From: Pseudomonas sp. MWU15-20650
GTDB lineage: Bacteria; Pseudomonadota; Gammaproteobacteria; Pseudomonadales; Pseudomonadaceae
Direction of reading: 5' to 3'
DNA: 59,110 nt
Assembly (NCBI RefSeq): GCF_023242475.1
Contig: NZ_JALJFG010000042.1
Location: 1-59,110 of the forward strand
Part shown: piece after piece, positions 8,441 through 17,628 of the stretch
How the letters are laid out: the number at the start of each line of letters is the position of its first letter
How positions within the stretch are numbered: position 1 is the first letter of the stretch
Position numbers and translations under genes: made by a program
Notes under the pieces: generated by a model
What the model saw: the letters and a program-made list of their open reading frames with translations, nothing else
What the model was told of the DNA's origin: nothing
Database searches by the model: none

Positions 8441-8515
8441 GCGAGGCGAAACCGGTCAGATTGAGGCAGAATCATGCCACATGACTCGCGCTTCTCGCGA
8501 CTTGAATGACGCGGC

Positions 8516-10018
8516 TCATAACCATCCCGAGGCGAGAGACCAGGCCCTGGGAATCGAGACGCGCCCGCCACTCCCGCTTGCAAGAAGCTTCACACCCAGA
8601 CTATCGGGCTGTGGGTAGAGGCGACTGCTGAGGCTGAAGCGCCCGTTTTCGTCGAACACCTCAATGGACGAACGATCGAGGAACACCCGCAGTGCCAGCC
8701 CCCCTTGTGTCGGGTCTATCGCCACGCTGCGCTGACCGGTGACTTGTGCGCCTGAGTGGCTGCGGTCAAGTACCAGGCGCTGCAACACTGCATCGTAGTA
8801 GAGCAGGGTCTGTTCATGGCCATCGTCGCTACAGCGCAAGGCGATCCCCAAGTGCCCATCGGTGCAGCCGAGCACATCCAGGTGCACATGGATTTCCAGC
8901 CTATCGCCATTCACGTGCGGCACGTCCCGGGTTCCCGACTCATCCCACCAGGGCGTACTCGGCAACGCCGCCTGGCGCAGAGCGGTGAGCTCCCGTGCCG
9001 GAAACATGCACAGGCGATCTGCGCTGAGTTCAAGCTCGCGTGGCAACCCGAGCATGCCGCACCAATGATGGGCCTGGCTTGGCATCGGGCTTTCCCACAT
9101 GTCGAGCCACGCCCACACGAGGCGCCGACCATCGGGGGCCAATAGCGTTTGTGCGGCATAGAAGTCGTGGCCATTATCCAGCTCGATAAACGGCCCGCCA
9201 GTGAAGTGCCACTCGTTGTCGAGTCGGCCCACGCGGTAACCCGTCTGGTACTTGTTGAGCCGTTCGTAACCTTCGGACTGCATACCTTGAGGGGAGTACA
9301 GCAGTACATCGTGTCCGTTTAGCCGAAACAGGTCCGGGCATTCCCACATATAGCCATCACCCTCGCTGCCGCTTGCCACATAGTCGAGAAACTCCCAGGC
9401 GTGCAGATCGGTGGAACGGTACAACGGCAGCAGCGGCGTATCGCCCAGGCGTGCGCCGACAATGAGGTACCAGCAGCCATTTTCCTTCCATACCTTGGGG
9501 TCACGAAAGTGCATGATGGTGTCTTGCGGTGGGGTCTCGATGACGGCACCATGCTTGACGAACTGGATGCCGTCAGTGCTGGTGGCCAGGCACTGAACTT
9601 GACGGATCAAGCGTTCATCCCCCACTTCTCCCAGCCAGGTGTGGCCGGTGTAGATCAGGGCCAAGGTCTCTCCACACACCACGGCACTACCGGAAAAACA
9701 ACCGTCACGGTCGAAGTCCTCGCCAGGTGCCAGCGCGATGGGCAGGTGCTGCCAATGAACCAGGTCGGCACTCTTGGCGTGCCCCCAATACATAGGGCCC
9801 CATTTGGCTTCGAAGGGGTAATGTTGATAGAACACGTGGTATTCGCCACGAAAGTACACGACCCCGTTAGGGTCATTCATCCAGCCTGCCGGGGGGGCGA
9901 TATGATAATCGGGTCGATAATCCTGGATGACGCGAGACAGGCCATCAGTCAGTGCACGCTGCGCAAGGTCGAGGCAAGAAGACATTGGATCGCTGATGTT
10001 ATTTGACGGCATGGTCAT
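8516..10018 (-). CDS. Glycoside hydrolase family 32 sucrose hydrolase (ScrB/SacA-like)
   Basis: The 500-residue cytoplasmic protein (no signal peptide) shows all GH32 landmarks: nucleophile Asp in GWMNDPNG (about residues 45-52), the transition-state stabiliser in HFRDPKVW, and the acid/base Glu in MWECPDLF. The C-terminal beta-sandwich ends with LRVFLDRSSIEVFDENGRFSLSSRLYP, typical of the family. It hydrolyses terminal beta-fructosides, most likely sucrose to glucose and fructose. There is no PTS component here and import is by an ABC transporter, so the substrate is expected to be unphosphorylated sucrose rather than sucrose 6-phosphate. Its ATG overlaps the TGA of the ATPase gene as ATGA, which implies translational coupling. 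Confidence 0.9.
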   Translation of the reverse strand: MTMPSNNISDPMSSCLDLAQRALTDGLSRVIQDYRPDYHIAPPAGWMNDPNGVVYFRGEYHVFYQHYPFEAKWGPMYWGHAKSADLVHWQHLPIALAPGEDFDRDGCFSGSAVVCGETLALIYTGHTWLGEVGDERLIRQVQCLATSTDGIQFVKHGAVIETPPQDTIMHFRDPKVWKENGCWYLIVGARLGDTPLLPLYRSTDLHAWEFLDYVASGSEGDGYMWECPDLFRLNGHDVLLYSPQGMQSEGYERLNKYQTGYRVGRLDNEWHFTGGPFIELDNGHDFYAAQTLLAPDGRRLVWAWLDMWESPMPSQAHHWCGMLGLPRELELSADRLCMFPARELTALRQAALPSTPWWDESGTRDVPHVNGDRLEIHVHLDVLGCTDGHLGIALRCSDDGHEQTLLYYDAVLQRLVLDRSHSGAQVTGQRSVAIDPTQGGLALRVFLDRSSIEVFDENGRFSLSSRLYPQPDSLGVKLLASGSGGRVSIPRAWSLASGWL

Positions 10019-11160
10019 AGGGCCTGTACTCGGACTGCGTGCAGGGAGGCATCACTGCGCGGGTTTTCAACGGTGTGGGGGGGGCGCTTCAAGGCAGTGC
10101 CGTCCTCGCCGAACAGGTGCAGGTTGCCGATGTCCAGCTGCAGCTCGACCCGATCGCCAGCCTGCCAGCCGGCGCTGACCTCACAACGACAGATCAGTGG
10201 CTCGTCATGACCTGTTTCGAGGTGCACATACGTTTCGCTGCCAAGGTATTCGACCCCGGTCACGACGATTCCGGCGTCTGCCTCTGCCGCTTTGAGCGAA
10301 ATGTGCTCGGGGCGAACCCCCAGGGTCAGCAGCGTACCCGCCGCCAGGTCGGCGCTCTCGAAGGGCAGGGTGGTCATGCCCAACACGGGGGCGTCGACCA
10401 GGCTGGTGGCTCCCGGGGCCTGCAGGCGTGCCGCCAGAAAATTCATTTTGGGCGAACCGAGGAAACCGGCGACAAAGCGGCTTGCTGGACGCTCATAGAG
10501 TTCGCGCGGTGAGCCGACCTGCTCTACGCGACCGCCGTTGAGCACAACAATTTTATCCGCCAGGGTCATCGCCTCCACCTGATCGTGGGTGACGTAGACC
10601 ATTGTCGAGCCAAGTCGATCATGCAGCCGGGCGATTTCGTTGCGCATCTGCACCCGCAAGGATGCATCCAGATTGGAGAGCGGCTCATCGAACAACAAAA
10701 TGTCCGGTTCGCGCGCCATGGCCCTACCCATCGCCACACGCTGACGCTGCCCGCCAGACAGTTCCTTTGGCTTGCGTTGCAGCAGTTTGTCCAACTGCAG
10801 GATTTGCGCAGTTTTCAGCACGCGCTCGCGCAGGCTGGTCTTTTCAGTCTTGGCCAGTTTGAGACCAAAGCTGATGTTGTCGTAGACGCTCATATGCGGG
10901 TACAGCGCATAAGACTGAAACACCATGCCGACGCCACGCTCGCGCGGTTCCAGGTCGTTGACCCTTCGCCCGTCGATCAACAAGTCGCCGCCGCAGATGG
11001 AATCCAGCCCGGCGATCAGTCGCAGCAGGGTCGACTTTCCGCAACCCGAAGGGCCAACGAAGACCACGAATTCACCCGCAGCAATCTCCAGGCTGACGTC
11101 GCGAAGAATCCGTGCGCCGCCCAATTGTTTGTTCACATTATCTAGCTTCAATTTGATCAC
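10015..11160 (-). CDS. Sugar ABC transporter ATP-binding protein (MalK/UgpC type)
   Basis: The 381-residue ATPase has Walker A GPSGCGKST, the Q-loop FQSYALYPHM, signature LSGGQRQRVAMGRA, Walker B ILLFDEPLSNLD and switch His in VTHDQVEAM, followed by a MalK-type C-terminal TOBE/OB region (LTLGVRPEHISL) that can contact regulators. The start is GTG (11158-11160), supported by AAGGA 8 bases upstream. It powers uptake by the two permeases just upstream. It overlaps the GH32 gene by 4 bp and follows the MalG-like permease by 27 bp. Confidence 0.93.
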   Translation of the reverse strand: MIKLKLDNVNKQLGGARILRDVSLEIAAGEFVVFVGPSGCGKSTLLRLIAGLDSICGGDLLIDGRRVNDLEPRERGVGMVFQSYALYPHMSVYDNISFGLKLAKTEKTSLRERVLKTAQILQLDKLLQRKPKELSGGQRQRVAMGRAMAREPDILLFDEPLSNLDASLRVQMRNEIARLHDRLGSTMVYVTHDQVEAMTLADKIVVLNGGRVEQVGSPRELYERPASRFVAGFLGSPKMNFLAARLQAPGATSLVDAPVLGMTTLPFESADLAAGTLLTLGVRPEHISLKAAEADAGIVVTGVEYLGSETYVHLETGHDEPLICRCEVSAGWQAGDRVELQLDIGNLHLFGEDGTALKRPPHTVENPRSDASLHAVRVQAL

Positions 11161-11187
11161 GATGCTGTTCCTTGTAGTTGTTGGGCA

Positions 11188-12030
11188 TCAACCCTTTAGC
11201 GCGCCCGCAGTGAGGCCGGAAACGATTCGACGCTGGAAGATCAGCACCAGGACCACCAATGGGACGGTGACCAGTACCGATGCGGCCATCAACAGCCCCC
11301 AAGGCAGCTCATGGGGGCTCCCGCCGGAAATCAAGGCGATGGCGACAGGCACCGTGCGTTGTGAGTCTGTAAGGGTGAAGGTCAAGGCGAACAGGAACTC
11401 GTTCCACGCGGCGATAAAGGCCAACAAACCGGTGGTGACCAGTGCGGGCCATAGCAGTGGCAACAGCACCCGGGTAAGCGTGACCCAGGGCGAAGCGCCA
11501 TCCATGATTGCCGCTTCTTCCAGTTCATGAGGGAGTTGACCCATGAACGTGGTCAGCACCCAGACGGTGAAGGGCAGGGTGAAAATGGTGTAGCTCAGGA
11601 TCAACGCCCAAGACGTGTTGTACAGGCCCAGAGCGCGGATCACTTCGAACAGCCCCGACAGCACCGCGACCTGGGGAAACATCGACACGCCCAGCACCAT
11701 CATCAATACCGTGCCACGCCCACGGAATTTCACTCTTCCCAAGGCATAGGCGGCAGTCACACTGAGGAACAGCGCCAGCGTCACCACGCAAAGCGCGACC
11801 GTCAGCGAATTACCGATAGCCCGCAGGAATGAGGCTTGGTGGAGTACCGTCGCATAGTTGGAAAAGTCGGGATTGTCGACCCAGTAACTGACCTCGAACA
11901 AAGCGCTGGACGGCTTTAGTGACGTCACGATGGCGTAATAGAAAGGGAAGACCGCATACAGCAACAAAACCCCGATCAGGCACCAGAACCCGAAGCGCAA
12001 CAGCGCTTTTTTGAGTAAGCGCAGGCTCAT
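11188..12030 (-). CDS. Sugar ABC transporter permease, MalG-like
   Basis: The 280-residue inner-membrane protein has about six membrane segments beginning WCLIGVLLLYAVFPFYYAIVTSLK, and the EAA loop EEAAIMDGASPWVTLTRVLLPLLWP that docks on the ATPase. The start at 12030 overlaps the stop of the MalF-like gene as ATGA, supporting coupled translation; the open frame runs further upstream but that part is only the shadow of the previous gene. Together with the MalF-like partner it forms the translocation pore for the disaccharide. Confidence 0.92.
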   Translation of the reverse strand: MSLRLLKKALLRFGFWCLIGVLLLYAVFPFYYAIVTSLKPSSALFEVSYWVDNPDFSNYATVLHQASFLRAIGNSLTVALCVVTLALFLSVTAAYALGRVKFRGRGTVLMMVLGVSMFPQVAVLSGLFEVIRALGLYNTSWALILSYTIFTLPFTVWVLTTFMGQLPHELEEAAIMDGASPWVTLTRVLLPLLWPALVTTGLLAFIAAWNEFLFALTFTLTDSQRTVPVAIALISGGSPHELPWGLLMAASVLVTVPLVVLVLIFQRRIVSGLTAGALKG

Positions 12031-12989
12031 GCTCGAACCTCCATTTGACGGCGTCCGAGGTAGAGGTAAAGCATGGCGATTACCGCAACGACCAGAAACA
12101 GCAGAGTCGAGGCCGCGCTGCCATAGCCAACATCCTGGAACTCCACCAAGTGTTGGCGGGCATAGACCGACATGCTCATGGTGCTGGAAGAGTTTGAGGT
12201 CAGCACATAGATGACGTCGAATACCCGCAGGGAATCGAGGATGCGGAAGATCGCGGCCACCAACAAGGCTGGCATCAACAGCGGAAGCGTAACGCGCCAG
12301 AACACTTTCAGCGGATGAATACCATCGACCTTGGCGGCTTCGTAACAATCGCTCGGCAACATCTGCAAGGCAGCCAGCATCAGTAGCGTGACAAAAGGCA
12401 CCGTCTTCCAGACGTCGACGATGATGACCGCCCACATCGACAGATCCGCATCTGCTGTCCAGGCCAGGGGCGCATCAATCAGGCCGACGCTCAGCATCAT
12501 GTGATTGATGATGCCGAATTGGTCGTTGAGCATCCATGACCAGATCTTCGCCGAGACAATGGTAGGAATCGCCCACGGAATCAGAATCAGCGCGCGCACC
12601 AGGGAGCGGCCGGTGAACTTGGTGTTCAGCAGCAACGCCACCAGCAGCCCCAGGACGACTTCCAGTCCCACCGACACCACGGTGAAATGCAACGTGTTGC
12701 GCACGGCGTTCCACCATTGTGGATCCACCAGGATGCCCGACCAGTTGGCGCCGTCGCGGGACAGATAATTGCTCAAGCCCACGAAGGATCCGCCACCGGT
12801 GTCCGCCAGGTCGGCGTCGGTCAGGCTGAACCAGAATGTCCGTAGCAGCGGCCAGGCGGCCACCAGGGCCAGACACAGCAACATCGGTGTCAGAAACAGC
12901 CAGGCAGCGCGTATTCGGCGACGCTCTATGGGGGTTTCCCTGATGAGCAGGCGCTCATCAGGGCAGGCATGGGTAATAGAGGCAGGCAT
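12027..12989 (-). CDS. Sugar ABC transporter permease, MalF-like
   Basis: The 320-residue protein has six predicted membrane helices (first AWLFLTPMLLCLALVAAWPLL) and the coupling EAA motif YEAAKVDGIHPLKVFWRVTLPLLMP. AAGGA lies before the ATG. It is shorter than E. coli MalF because it lacks the large periplasmic loop, as is usual for the trehalose/sucrose-type carbohydrate uptake 1 family. It sits between the binding protein (21 bp upstream) and MalG-like permease (4-bp overlap). Confidence 0.92.
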   Translation of the reverse strand: MPASITHACPDERLLIRETPIERRRIRAAWLFLTPMLLCLALVAAWPLLRTFWFSLTDADLADTGGGSFVGLSNYLSRDGANWSGILVDPQWWNAVRNTLHFTVVSVGLEVVLGLLVALLLNTKFTGRSLVRALILIPWAIPTIVSAKIWSWMLNDQFGIINHMMLSVGLIDAPLAWTADADLSMWAVIIVDVWKTVPFVTLLMLAALQMLPSDCYEAAKVDGIHPLKVFWRVTLPLLMPALLVAAIFRILDSLRVFDVIYVLTSNSSSTMSMSVYARQHLVEFQDVGYGSAASTLLFLVVAVIAMLYLYLGRRQMEVRA

Positions 12990-13010
12990 GGTGATTTTCT
13001 TCCTTGTGGC

Positions 13011-14285
13011 TTACCAGTTCTTGCGTTTGATGCGCGTGAGTTCGCTTTCCAGTTCGGCCAGCGCCTGATCGACAGGCAACTCGCCCGCCAGCACGCCATG
13101 CACTCGATCGAAGAACGCATTGGAGACCCGTGGGTAACGCTCGGCGGTGATTGAGGCGGGGCGCATGACCCCGTCGCTGAGAATGCTGTGGAGCTGACTG
13201 TAATAAGGCATTGACGCGAGCAATTCGGGGTCTTGATACAGCGACTCGATAACCGGGTTATAGGCGCCGATCAGGGCACGGTGTTTTTGCTCTTGAGCAC
13301 TGGTGAGGTAGCTCACCAACTCTGCCGCGAGTTTGGGATGAGCGCTGTAACGGGATACCGCCAGGCCCCAGCCGCCGAGCGTGGACGCATGGCTACCGGT
13401 CATGCCACCTCGGGGCAGGGGAGCAACCCCAACCTTGTCCTTGACGACACTGTCCTGGCTTTGCACCAGGGCCCAGACATAAGGCCAGTTACGCATGAAC
13501 AACGCGTTTCCCGACTGGAATACGCCACGTCCTTCTTCCTCGGTGTAGTTGAGTACGCCGCGTGGGGAGATGTCGCCTACCCAGCTTTTCGCCAGGGCCA
13601 AAGCAGTTCTTGAGGCCTGACTGTTGACCACGATCTCTCCGCGTGGATTGACCAGCCCGCCTTCCGGTTGGCTGCTGATCCACTCCAGCGCATTACACGT
13701 CAGCCCCTCGTAAGCGCGTCCCTGGAAGATATAACCCCACGCATTGGCGTTCCCGGCGTTGCGTTCAGCCTGTTGAACCTCCCTGGCGGTAGTGGTCATT
13801 TCCTCCCAGGTCTGGGGAACCTGCTTGTTGTACTTCTCGAGCAAGTCCTTGCGGTAATACAGCAGGCCCGAGTCGGTGAACCACGGCATCGTCACTAGCC
13901 GCCCATTCACCGTCGCGTTATCCACCTGTGCCTGGAAGTAGCCTTGCGTCGCATCGGCGGGCAGCACGTCGCGCAAATCCAACAGATGTTTGGCCAGCAT
14001 CCCGGGCCACACCATATCGATTTGAATGATGTCGATGTCAGTGGACTGCGCGCTGAGAATTTGTTGGTAGAACGACAACCTCTCGGTCGCCGAGTTAGGC
14101 GTGGAAACCACTTGGACGTTGTGGCCGGTCTGTTTGGACCATGCCTCGACTGCCTCTTTGCAGAGTTGCAGCTCCGCACCCACCGCGCCGCACGAGATCG
14201 TCAAATCGGCTGCGTTCGAGACGGATGCAAGTCCGACACAGAGGGTGAACAGTGCGGCAGGAAGAAGAGATTTCAGATGTTTCAT
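13011..14285 (-). CDS. Extracellular sugar-binding protein of the sucrose-type ABC transporter
   Basis: The 424-residue protein begins with a signal peptide (LLPAALFTLCVGLASVSNA, cleaved near residue 25) and shows the family 1 solute-binding pattern: VEAWSKQTGHNVQVV near the N-terminus, DIIQIDMVWPGMLA, LYYRKDLLEKYNK, and GGWGLAVSRYSAHPKLAAELVSYL. It resembles trehalose/maltose/sucrose binders of the ThuE type. It is the first gene of the import operon, and its promoter region carries a perfect LacI-type operator. It delivers the sugar from the periplasm to the MalF/MalG-like permeases. Confidence 0.92.
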   Translation of the reverse strand: MKHLKSLLPAALFTLCVGLASVSNAADLTISCGAVGAELQLCKEAVEAWSKQTGHNVQVVSTPNSATERLSFYQQILSAQSTDIDIIQIDMVWPGMLAKHLLDLRDVLPADATQGYFQAQVDNATVNGRLVTMPWFTDSGLLYYRKDLLEKYNKQVPQTWEEMTTTAREVQQAERNAGNANAWGYIFQGRAYEGLTCNALEWISSQPEGGLVNPRGEIVVNSQASRTALALAKSWVGDISPRGVLNYTEEEGRGVFQSGNALFMRNWPYVWALVQSQDSVVKDKVGVAPLPRGGMTGSHASTLGGWGLAVSRYSAHPKLAAELVSYLTSAQEQKHRALIGAYNPVIESLYQDPELLASMPYYSQLHSILSDGVMRPASITAERYPRVSNAFFDRVHGVLAGELPVDQALAELESELTRIKRKNW

Positions 14286-14315
14286 TGATCACCCTTTATT
14301 TTTGTTTTTAGAGAA

Positions 14316-14327
14316 GTTAACGTTAAC
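14316..14327. promoter_or_regulatory. LacI-type operator between the binding-protein gene and the porin gene
   Basis: GTTAACGTTAAC is a perfect 12-bp palindrome with the central CG typical of LacI-family operators. It lies 31 bp upstream of the binding-protein start and 124 bp upstream of the divergent porin start, so one site could control both directions. The regulator at 7448-8440 is the likely ligand. Confidence 0.65.
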
Positions 14328-14451
14328 ACGGCCAAATGTATCAGCGTATTTGCGATAAGGCATCCTTTTTTCGTCGATTGGAACAACTCGCAACTCACGC
14401 AAAAAAAGCCCGGTCGCGGGAACAAACAATAAAAAAAATAGGAAATCCACC

Positions 14452-16017
14452 ATGCGGAAAGGATCAAGCTGGCTACTTGCAGGTGTGCTCGGCACATCGG
14501 CGGCAACCTCTCAGGCCATGACTCTGGAAGAGCGCATGGCCGCGTTTGAAGCCCGTGCCAGCGCAGCAGAACAGCGTGCAGCCGCGGCTGAACAGCAGAC
14601 CCAAGCACTTGCCAGGGAACTGCAGCAGATCAAACTCGCCACACCTCCCTTGCAGCCCGCCGCGTCTACAGCGGCAGTCATTGCGGAACCTGCTTTGGAC
14701 ACCCGGGTGGCGAAGCTCGAAGCTCGTCAGCAAAGCCTGGAGAAAGAGGGCAATACCGGACACCTCACGGATGGGTTCAGCTTCCACGGCTATGCCCGCT
14801 CTGGATTGCTGGTCGACGAAGGGCTTGGTGGTGGCCGTGGTGGCCCTTATACAACGCCGGCCGGCTCGGTCGGTGGCGCAGTCGGGCGACTCGGTAACGA
14901 GGACGACACCTACATGCGCATAGACCTGTCGAAAGAAATCTATGCGCAAAACGGTACCCGTTCCAAATTCACGGTCTCCATCGCCGACGGGGTGGAAAGC
15001 TCCAATGACTGGACGGCCGACGAGAGCAAACTGAACGTACGCCAGGTGTTCACAGCGCTCGACCATGTGGCGGCGTTCAAAGGGAATTCAGTGTTCGAGA
15101 ACGCCACGCTGTGGGCAGGCAAGCGATTTGATAGAGATAATTTCGATATCCACTGGCTGGACTCGGACGTCGTCTACCTGGCCGGCACCGGCGGTGGTAT
15201 TTACGATGTGCAGATGAACAAGAATTGGCGCTCCAATTACTCCTTGATTGGGCGTAGCTACGGGGATTTCAGTCAGGGCGGTATTAATGCCAATGTGGAA
15301 AGCTACATCCTGACCTCCAACCAGTTCTTCGAGGAGGGTCAATGGCAGTGGATGTACAACGCCATCGGTGCAAAGAAAAACGATTTCGGTACCCGCACCA
15401 ATAAGGCGGGCTTGACGCCTGCGAATTCCGGCTTGCACACCATGTTGGCCAATCACCAGAAAAACTTTTTCGGCAGAGAAGGCTTCTTCAAAACCGCGCT
15501 GCTCTATGGGCAAGGCCTGGGGGCCGAGGTCAAGAACGTTGGCTCGGACGGTGAACTGATTGACGACGCCCGCGCTCTGCGTCTTGCACTTTACGGTGAG
15601 ACGCCTATTGCGCCTGACTGGCGCATCGGGCCCAGTTTGCTGGCCGAACAGAGCAAGGACAGATACGTCAAGGGTGACGACTACCGCTGGCTAACCCTCA
15701 ACGTGCGATTGGCTAACCAAATCAACAGCAACTTCGAGATGGCCTACGAAATGAGCTGGCAAACCATGAAGCTCGACCCCAAGGGCTATCTACAACGTAA
15801 TGCGGTCGACGGTAACTTCTGGAAATTCACTGTCGCTCCGACATTCAAACTTGACGTTGGAGATCTTCTCACACGCCCGGAGTTGCGCGTGTTCGCAAGC
15901 TTCATGAACTGGTCTTCGGACCTGGACCGATACAGTACCTCCGACGCCTTTGGCATGACGGACTTCCGCGCTGGGGGCGTATGGCAATACGGTGTACAAA
16001 TGGAGACATGGTTTTAA
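14452..16017 (+). CDS. ScrY/LamB-like carbohydrate porin with N-terminal coiled coil
   Basis: The 521-residue protein has a signal peptide ending TSQA (about residue 22), then a heptad-rich segment (LEERMAAFEARASAAEQRAAAAEQQTQAL) that predicts a periplasmic coiled coil, as in the sucrose porin ScrY. From about residue 105 the maltoporin-type barrel follows (DGFSFHGYARSGLLVDEG), ending in Trp-Phe (GVQMETWF). It should form a trimeric sugar-selective channel in the outer membrane. It is divergent from the sucrose-type ABC operon across a shared LacI-type operator. AGGAAA precedes the ATG, and a strong terminator follows. Confidence 0.9.
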   Translation: MRKGSSWLLAGVLGTSAATSQAMTLEERMAAFEARASAAEQRAAAAEQQTQALARELQQIKLATPPLQPAASTAAVIAEPALDTRVAKLEARQQSLEKEGNTGHLTDGFSFHGYARSGLLVDEGLGGGRGGPYTTPAGSVGGAVGRLGNEDDTYMRIDLSKEIYAQNGTRSKFTVSIADGVESSNDWTADESKLNVRQVFTALDHVAAFKGNSVFENATLWAGKRFDRDNFDIHWLDSDVVYLAGTGGGIYDVQMNKNWRSNYSLIGRSYGDFSQGGINANVESYILTSNQFFEEGQWQWMYNAIGAKKNDFGTRTNKAGLTPANSGLHTMLANHQKNFFGREGFFKTALLYGQGLGAEVKNVGSDGELIDDARALRLALYGETPIAPDWRIGPSLLAEQSKDRYVKGDDYRWLTLNVRLANQINSNFEMAYEMSWQTMKLDPKGYLQRNAVDGNFWKFTVAPTFKLDVGDLLTRPELRVFASFMNWSSDLDRYSTSDAFGMTDFRAGGVWQYGVQMETWF

Positions 16018-16114
16018 TCTTTGAGCGTGTTCGGCCAACACGTACTGGATGGAATGCGGGCCTCTACGCTGCTGTATTCCATTCAAACCGGCACAGGCCT
16101 GTCCGTCGCAAACA

Positions 16115-16152
16115 ACCGGTTTGTTGAGTTTGCTCAAACAACCGGTTTTTTC
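16115..16152 (+). terminator. Rho-independent terminator of the porin gene
   Basis: AACCGGTTTGTTGAG at 16115-16129 can pair with CTCAAACAACCGGTT with one small internal mismatch, and the right arm runs into TTTTTT. It lies about 100 bp after the porin stop. Confidence 0.75.
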
Positions 16153-16231
16153 AGCAAAGACCCCGACTAACAGTCGATGGAGTTGAAGCCCCCTTGACGC
16201 AACAGGGGGCAATGGGTGTCCTGTTTCTAAC

Positions 16232-16639
16232 CTATCCGAGTTGGTAATCCATCCAGATCTGGTGCGTACCATCGGTGTCGATCTTGATCCCGCCTGATCC
16301 CGATATCCCTCTCAAGTCACCTGTACCACTGCCGGCGACGATGCAGAAAAATTCATCTGCCCGATCAGTACCGGTGGTGGAGGCAGAGTGGATGAAATTG
16401 AAGGTGCCTTCTTTTCCATTCACCGCACCTTTGAAACTCTCAATCGCGATGTAGCTGCCTGTCCTGGTCGTCTGATCGAACGCCGCCGTAAAAACGGTAG
16501 AGGACACACCGTCGATAGCGCCCGAGTAGTACTTCTCCATGGTGCTGATAGACACCGGTAAGGCGGTAGTAATCTCGGGGGACGGGCTCAGGTCTGTGGG
16601 TTTGAAATTCTTGGTCGTAAAAGTGGCTAATGCTTCCAT
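16232..16639 (-). CDS. DUF3224 domain protein
   Basis: This 135-residue protein matches the DUF3224 pattern: EKYYSGAIDGVSSTVFTAAF near the N-terminus, GSYIAIESFKGAVNGKEGTFNFIHSA in the middle and DLRGISGSGGIKIDTDGTH near the end. The family is a small beta-barrel related to the allene-oxide-cyclase/AOC-like fold with no assigned function. It has no signal peptide. It stands alone, and a GC-rich hairpin (16189-16195 with 16205-16211) follows its stop. Confidence 0.78.
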   Translation of the reverse strand: MEALATFTTKNFKPTDLSPSPEITTALPVSISTMEKYYSGAIDGVSSTVFTAAFDQTTRTGSYIAIESFKGAVNGKEGTFNFIHSASTTGTDRADEFFCIVAGSGTGDLRGISGSGGIKIDTDGTHQIWMDYQLG

Positions 16640-16798
16640 TCACATCGCTCTCTATCCAAATGAGTGAGGTTGTTATCTTACGCCACCGCACGCACGGAGC
16701 CAAAAAACACGCTGTGGCACTGAGCCTATTTCCATCTAGGCGGCAGCACTTGCGCAGCTCCCCCGTAGGCGTTCCGGCAATACATCTTTCGGGCTCCG

Positions 16799-17317
16799 CT
16801 AGAAGCTCCACTCCTCAGCCCGAACTAGCTGGCAGAACGGCCCGTCAAGAGTTGCATTGTGATGAGCGACGATGTCCTTAGCTTTCATCACTGGCGTGTC
16901 TGAACAGGTATGGCCTTCGGCGATGAGTACTGCATCGAAGCCAAGATCACGAGCAGCACGGCAGGTGCTGTCGACGCAGTATTGAGTTTTCATGCCAGTG
17001 ATTACCACGCCGGTAGCGCCGCGAGAGCGCAAATTGTCTGCCAGGTCGGTCATTTCGAAGGCGTTAGGCCGCCGTTTTTCGAACACCACTTCTCCACCCA
17101 GCAGCGTCAGTTCCTGTGCAACCATCGTAAGCGGGCTGCCTGGTTCGATTGGAGAACCAGCAGGCCCGATGTGCCGCGCGAGGAAAATCGGAGCGCCTGC
17201 GCTGCGTGCCTTGTCCATCAGAGTATTGAGTGTTTCCAACAACGCTTCGCAGCGCCATGGTTTTTCCGGGCCGTGAACAAGTCCGACTTGTATATCGAGT
17301 ATCAACAGGGCGTACAT
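16799..17317 (-). CDS. Isochorismatase-family cysteine hydrolase
   Basis: The start at 17317 has AAGGAG at ideal spacing and gives 172 residues; an earlier in-frame ATG at 17350 does not. Catalytic residues are present: Asp in LLILDIQVG, Lys in FEKRRPNAF, and Cys in TGMKTQYCVDSTCRAARDLGF, in the arrangement of the YcaC/isochorismatase-like hydrolases. The substrate cannot be told from sequence. It is separated from the neighbouring genes by more than 150 bp on each side, with a terminator upstream, so it is probably transcribed alone. Confidence 0.82.
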   Translation of the reverse strand: MYALLILDIQVGLVHGPEKPWRCEALLETLNTLMDKARSAGAPIFLARHIGPAGSPIEPGSPLTMVAQELTLLGGEVVFEKRRPNAFEMTDLADNLRSRGATGVVITGMKTQYCVDSTCRAARDLGFDAVLIAEGHTCSDTPVMKAKDIVAHHNATLDGPFCQLVRAEEWSF

Positions 17318-17628
17318 GGGTGCATCTCCTTGCGTTTGAGCCAGCGACACAAGGGCATAAAAAAGGCCCTGTCCATCGCTGGCGGGCCTTTGAAGTTCGT
17401 CTGCTGTTGGCTCACGACACCTCGCACGCTCCGCCTTCAGCGGTCGTGGTGGTGGTAGTCGAGGTGAGGCAATAGGTAGTCATGGATCGACACTAGCAAT
17501 ATTGCAACGAGCTGACAAGCCAGGATCCTGGAGTGAGTGCTTTTGGACGTTGGACGTCGGCCGGATGAATACGCGCCCCCAGCGTTGGGGTCGGAACGAG
17601 ATGTTGGCTGAAGGGTTAGGCCGAAGCA
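17318..17628. other. Intergenic region between cysteine hydrolase and glyoxalase-like gene
   Basis: 311 bp without a convincing gene. It holds the terminator at 17359-17391 and presumably the promoter of the cysteine hydrolase; nothing else was recognised. Confidence 0.5.
17359..17391 (-). terminator. Terminator of the glyoxalase-like gene
   Basis: AAAGGCCC pairs with GGGCCTTT around 17363-17391; on the minus strand the stem is followed by TTTTTT, so it ends transcripts coming from the gene at 17629-18285. Confidence 0.6.

Noticed and set aside
11188..12435. A longer reading of the MalG-like permease starting at 12435.
   Set aside because: The extra N-terminal part is the shadow of the MalF-like gene; the ATGA overlap at 12027-12030 gives the natural start.
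16153..16231. GCCCCCT/AGGGGGC hairpin as a firm terminator for the DUF3224 gene.
   Set aside because: Stem is short and lacks a T-run on the minus strand, so it is mentioned only within the gene entry.
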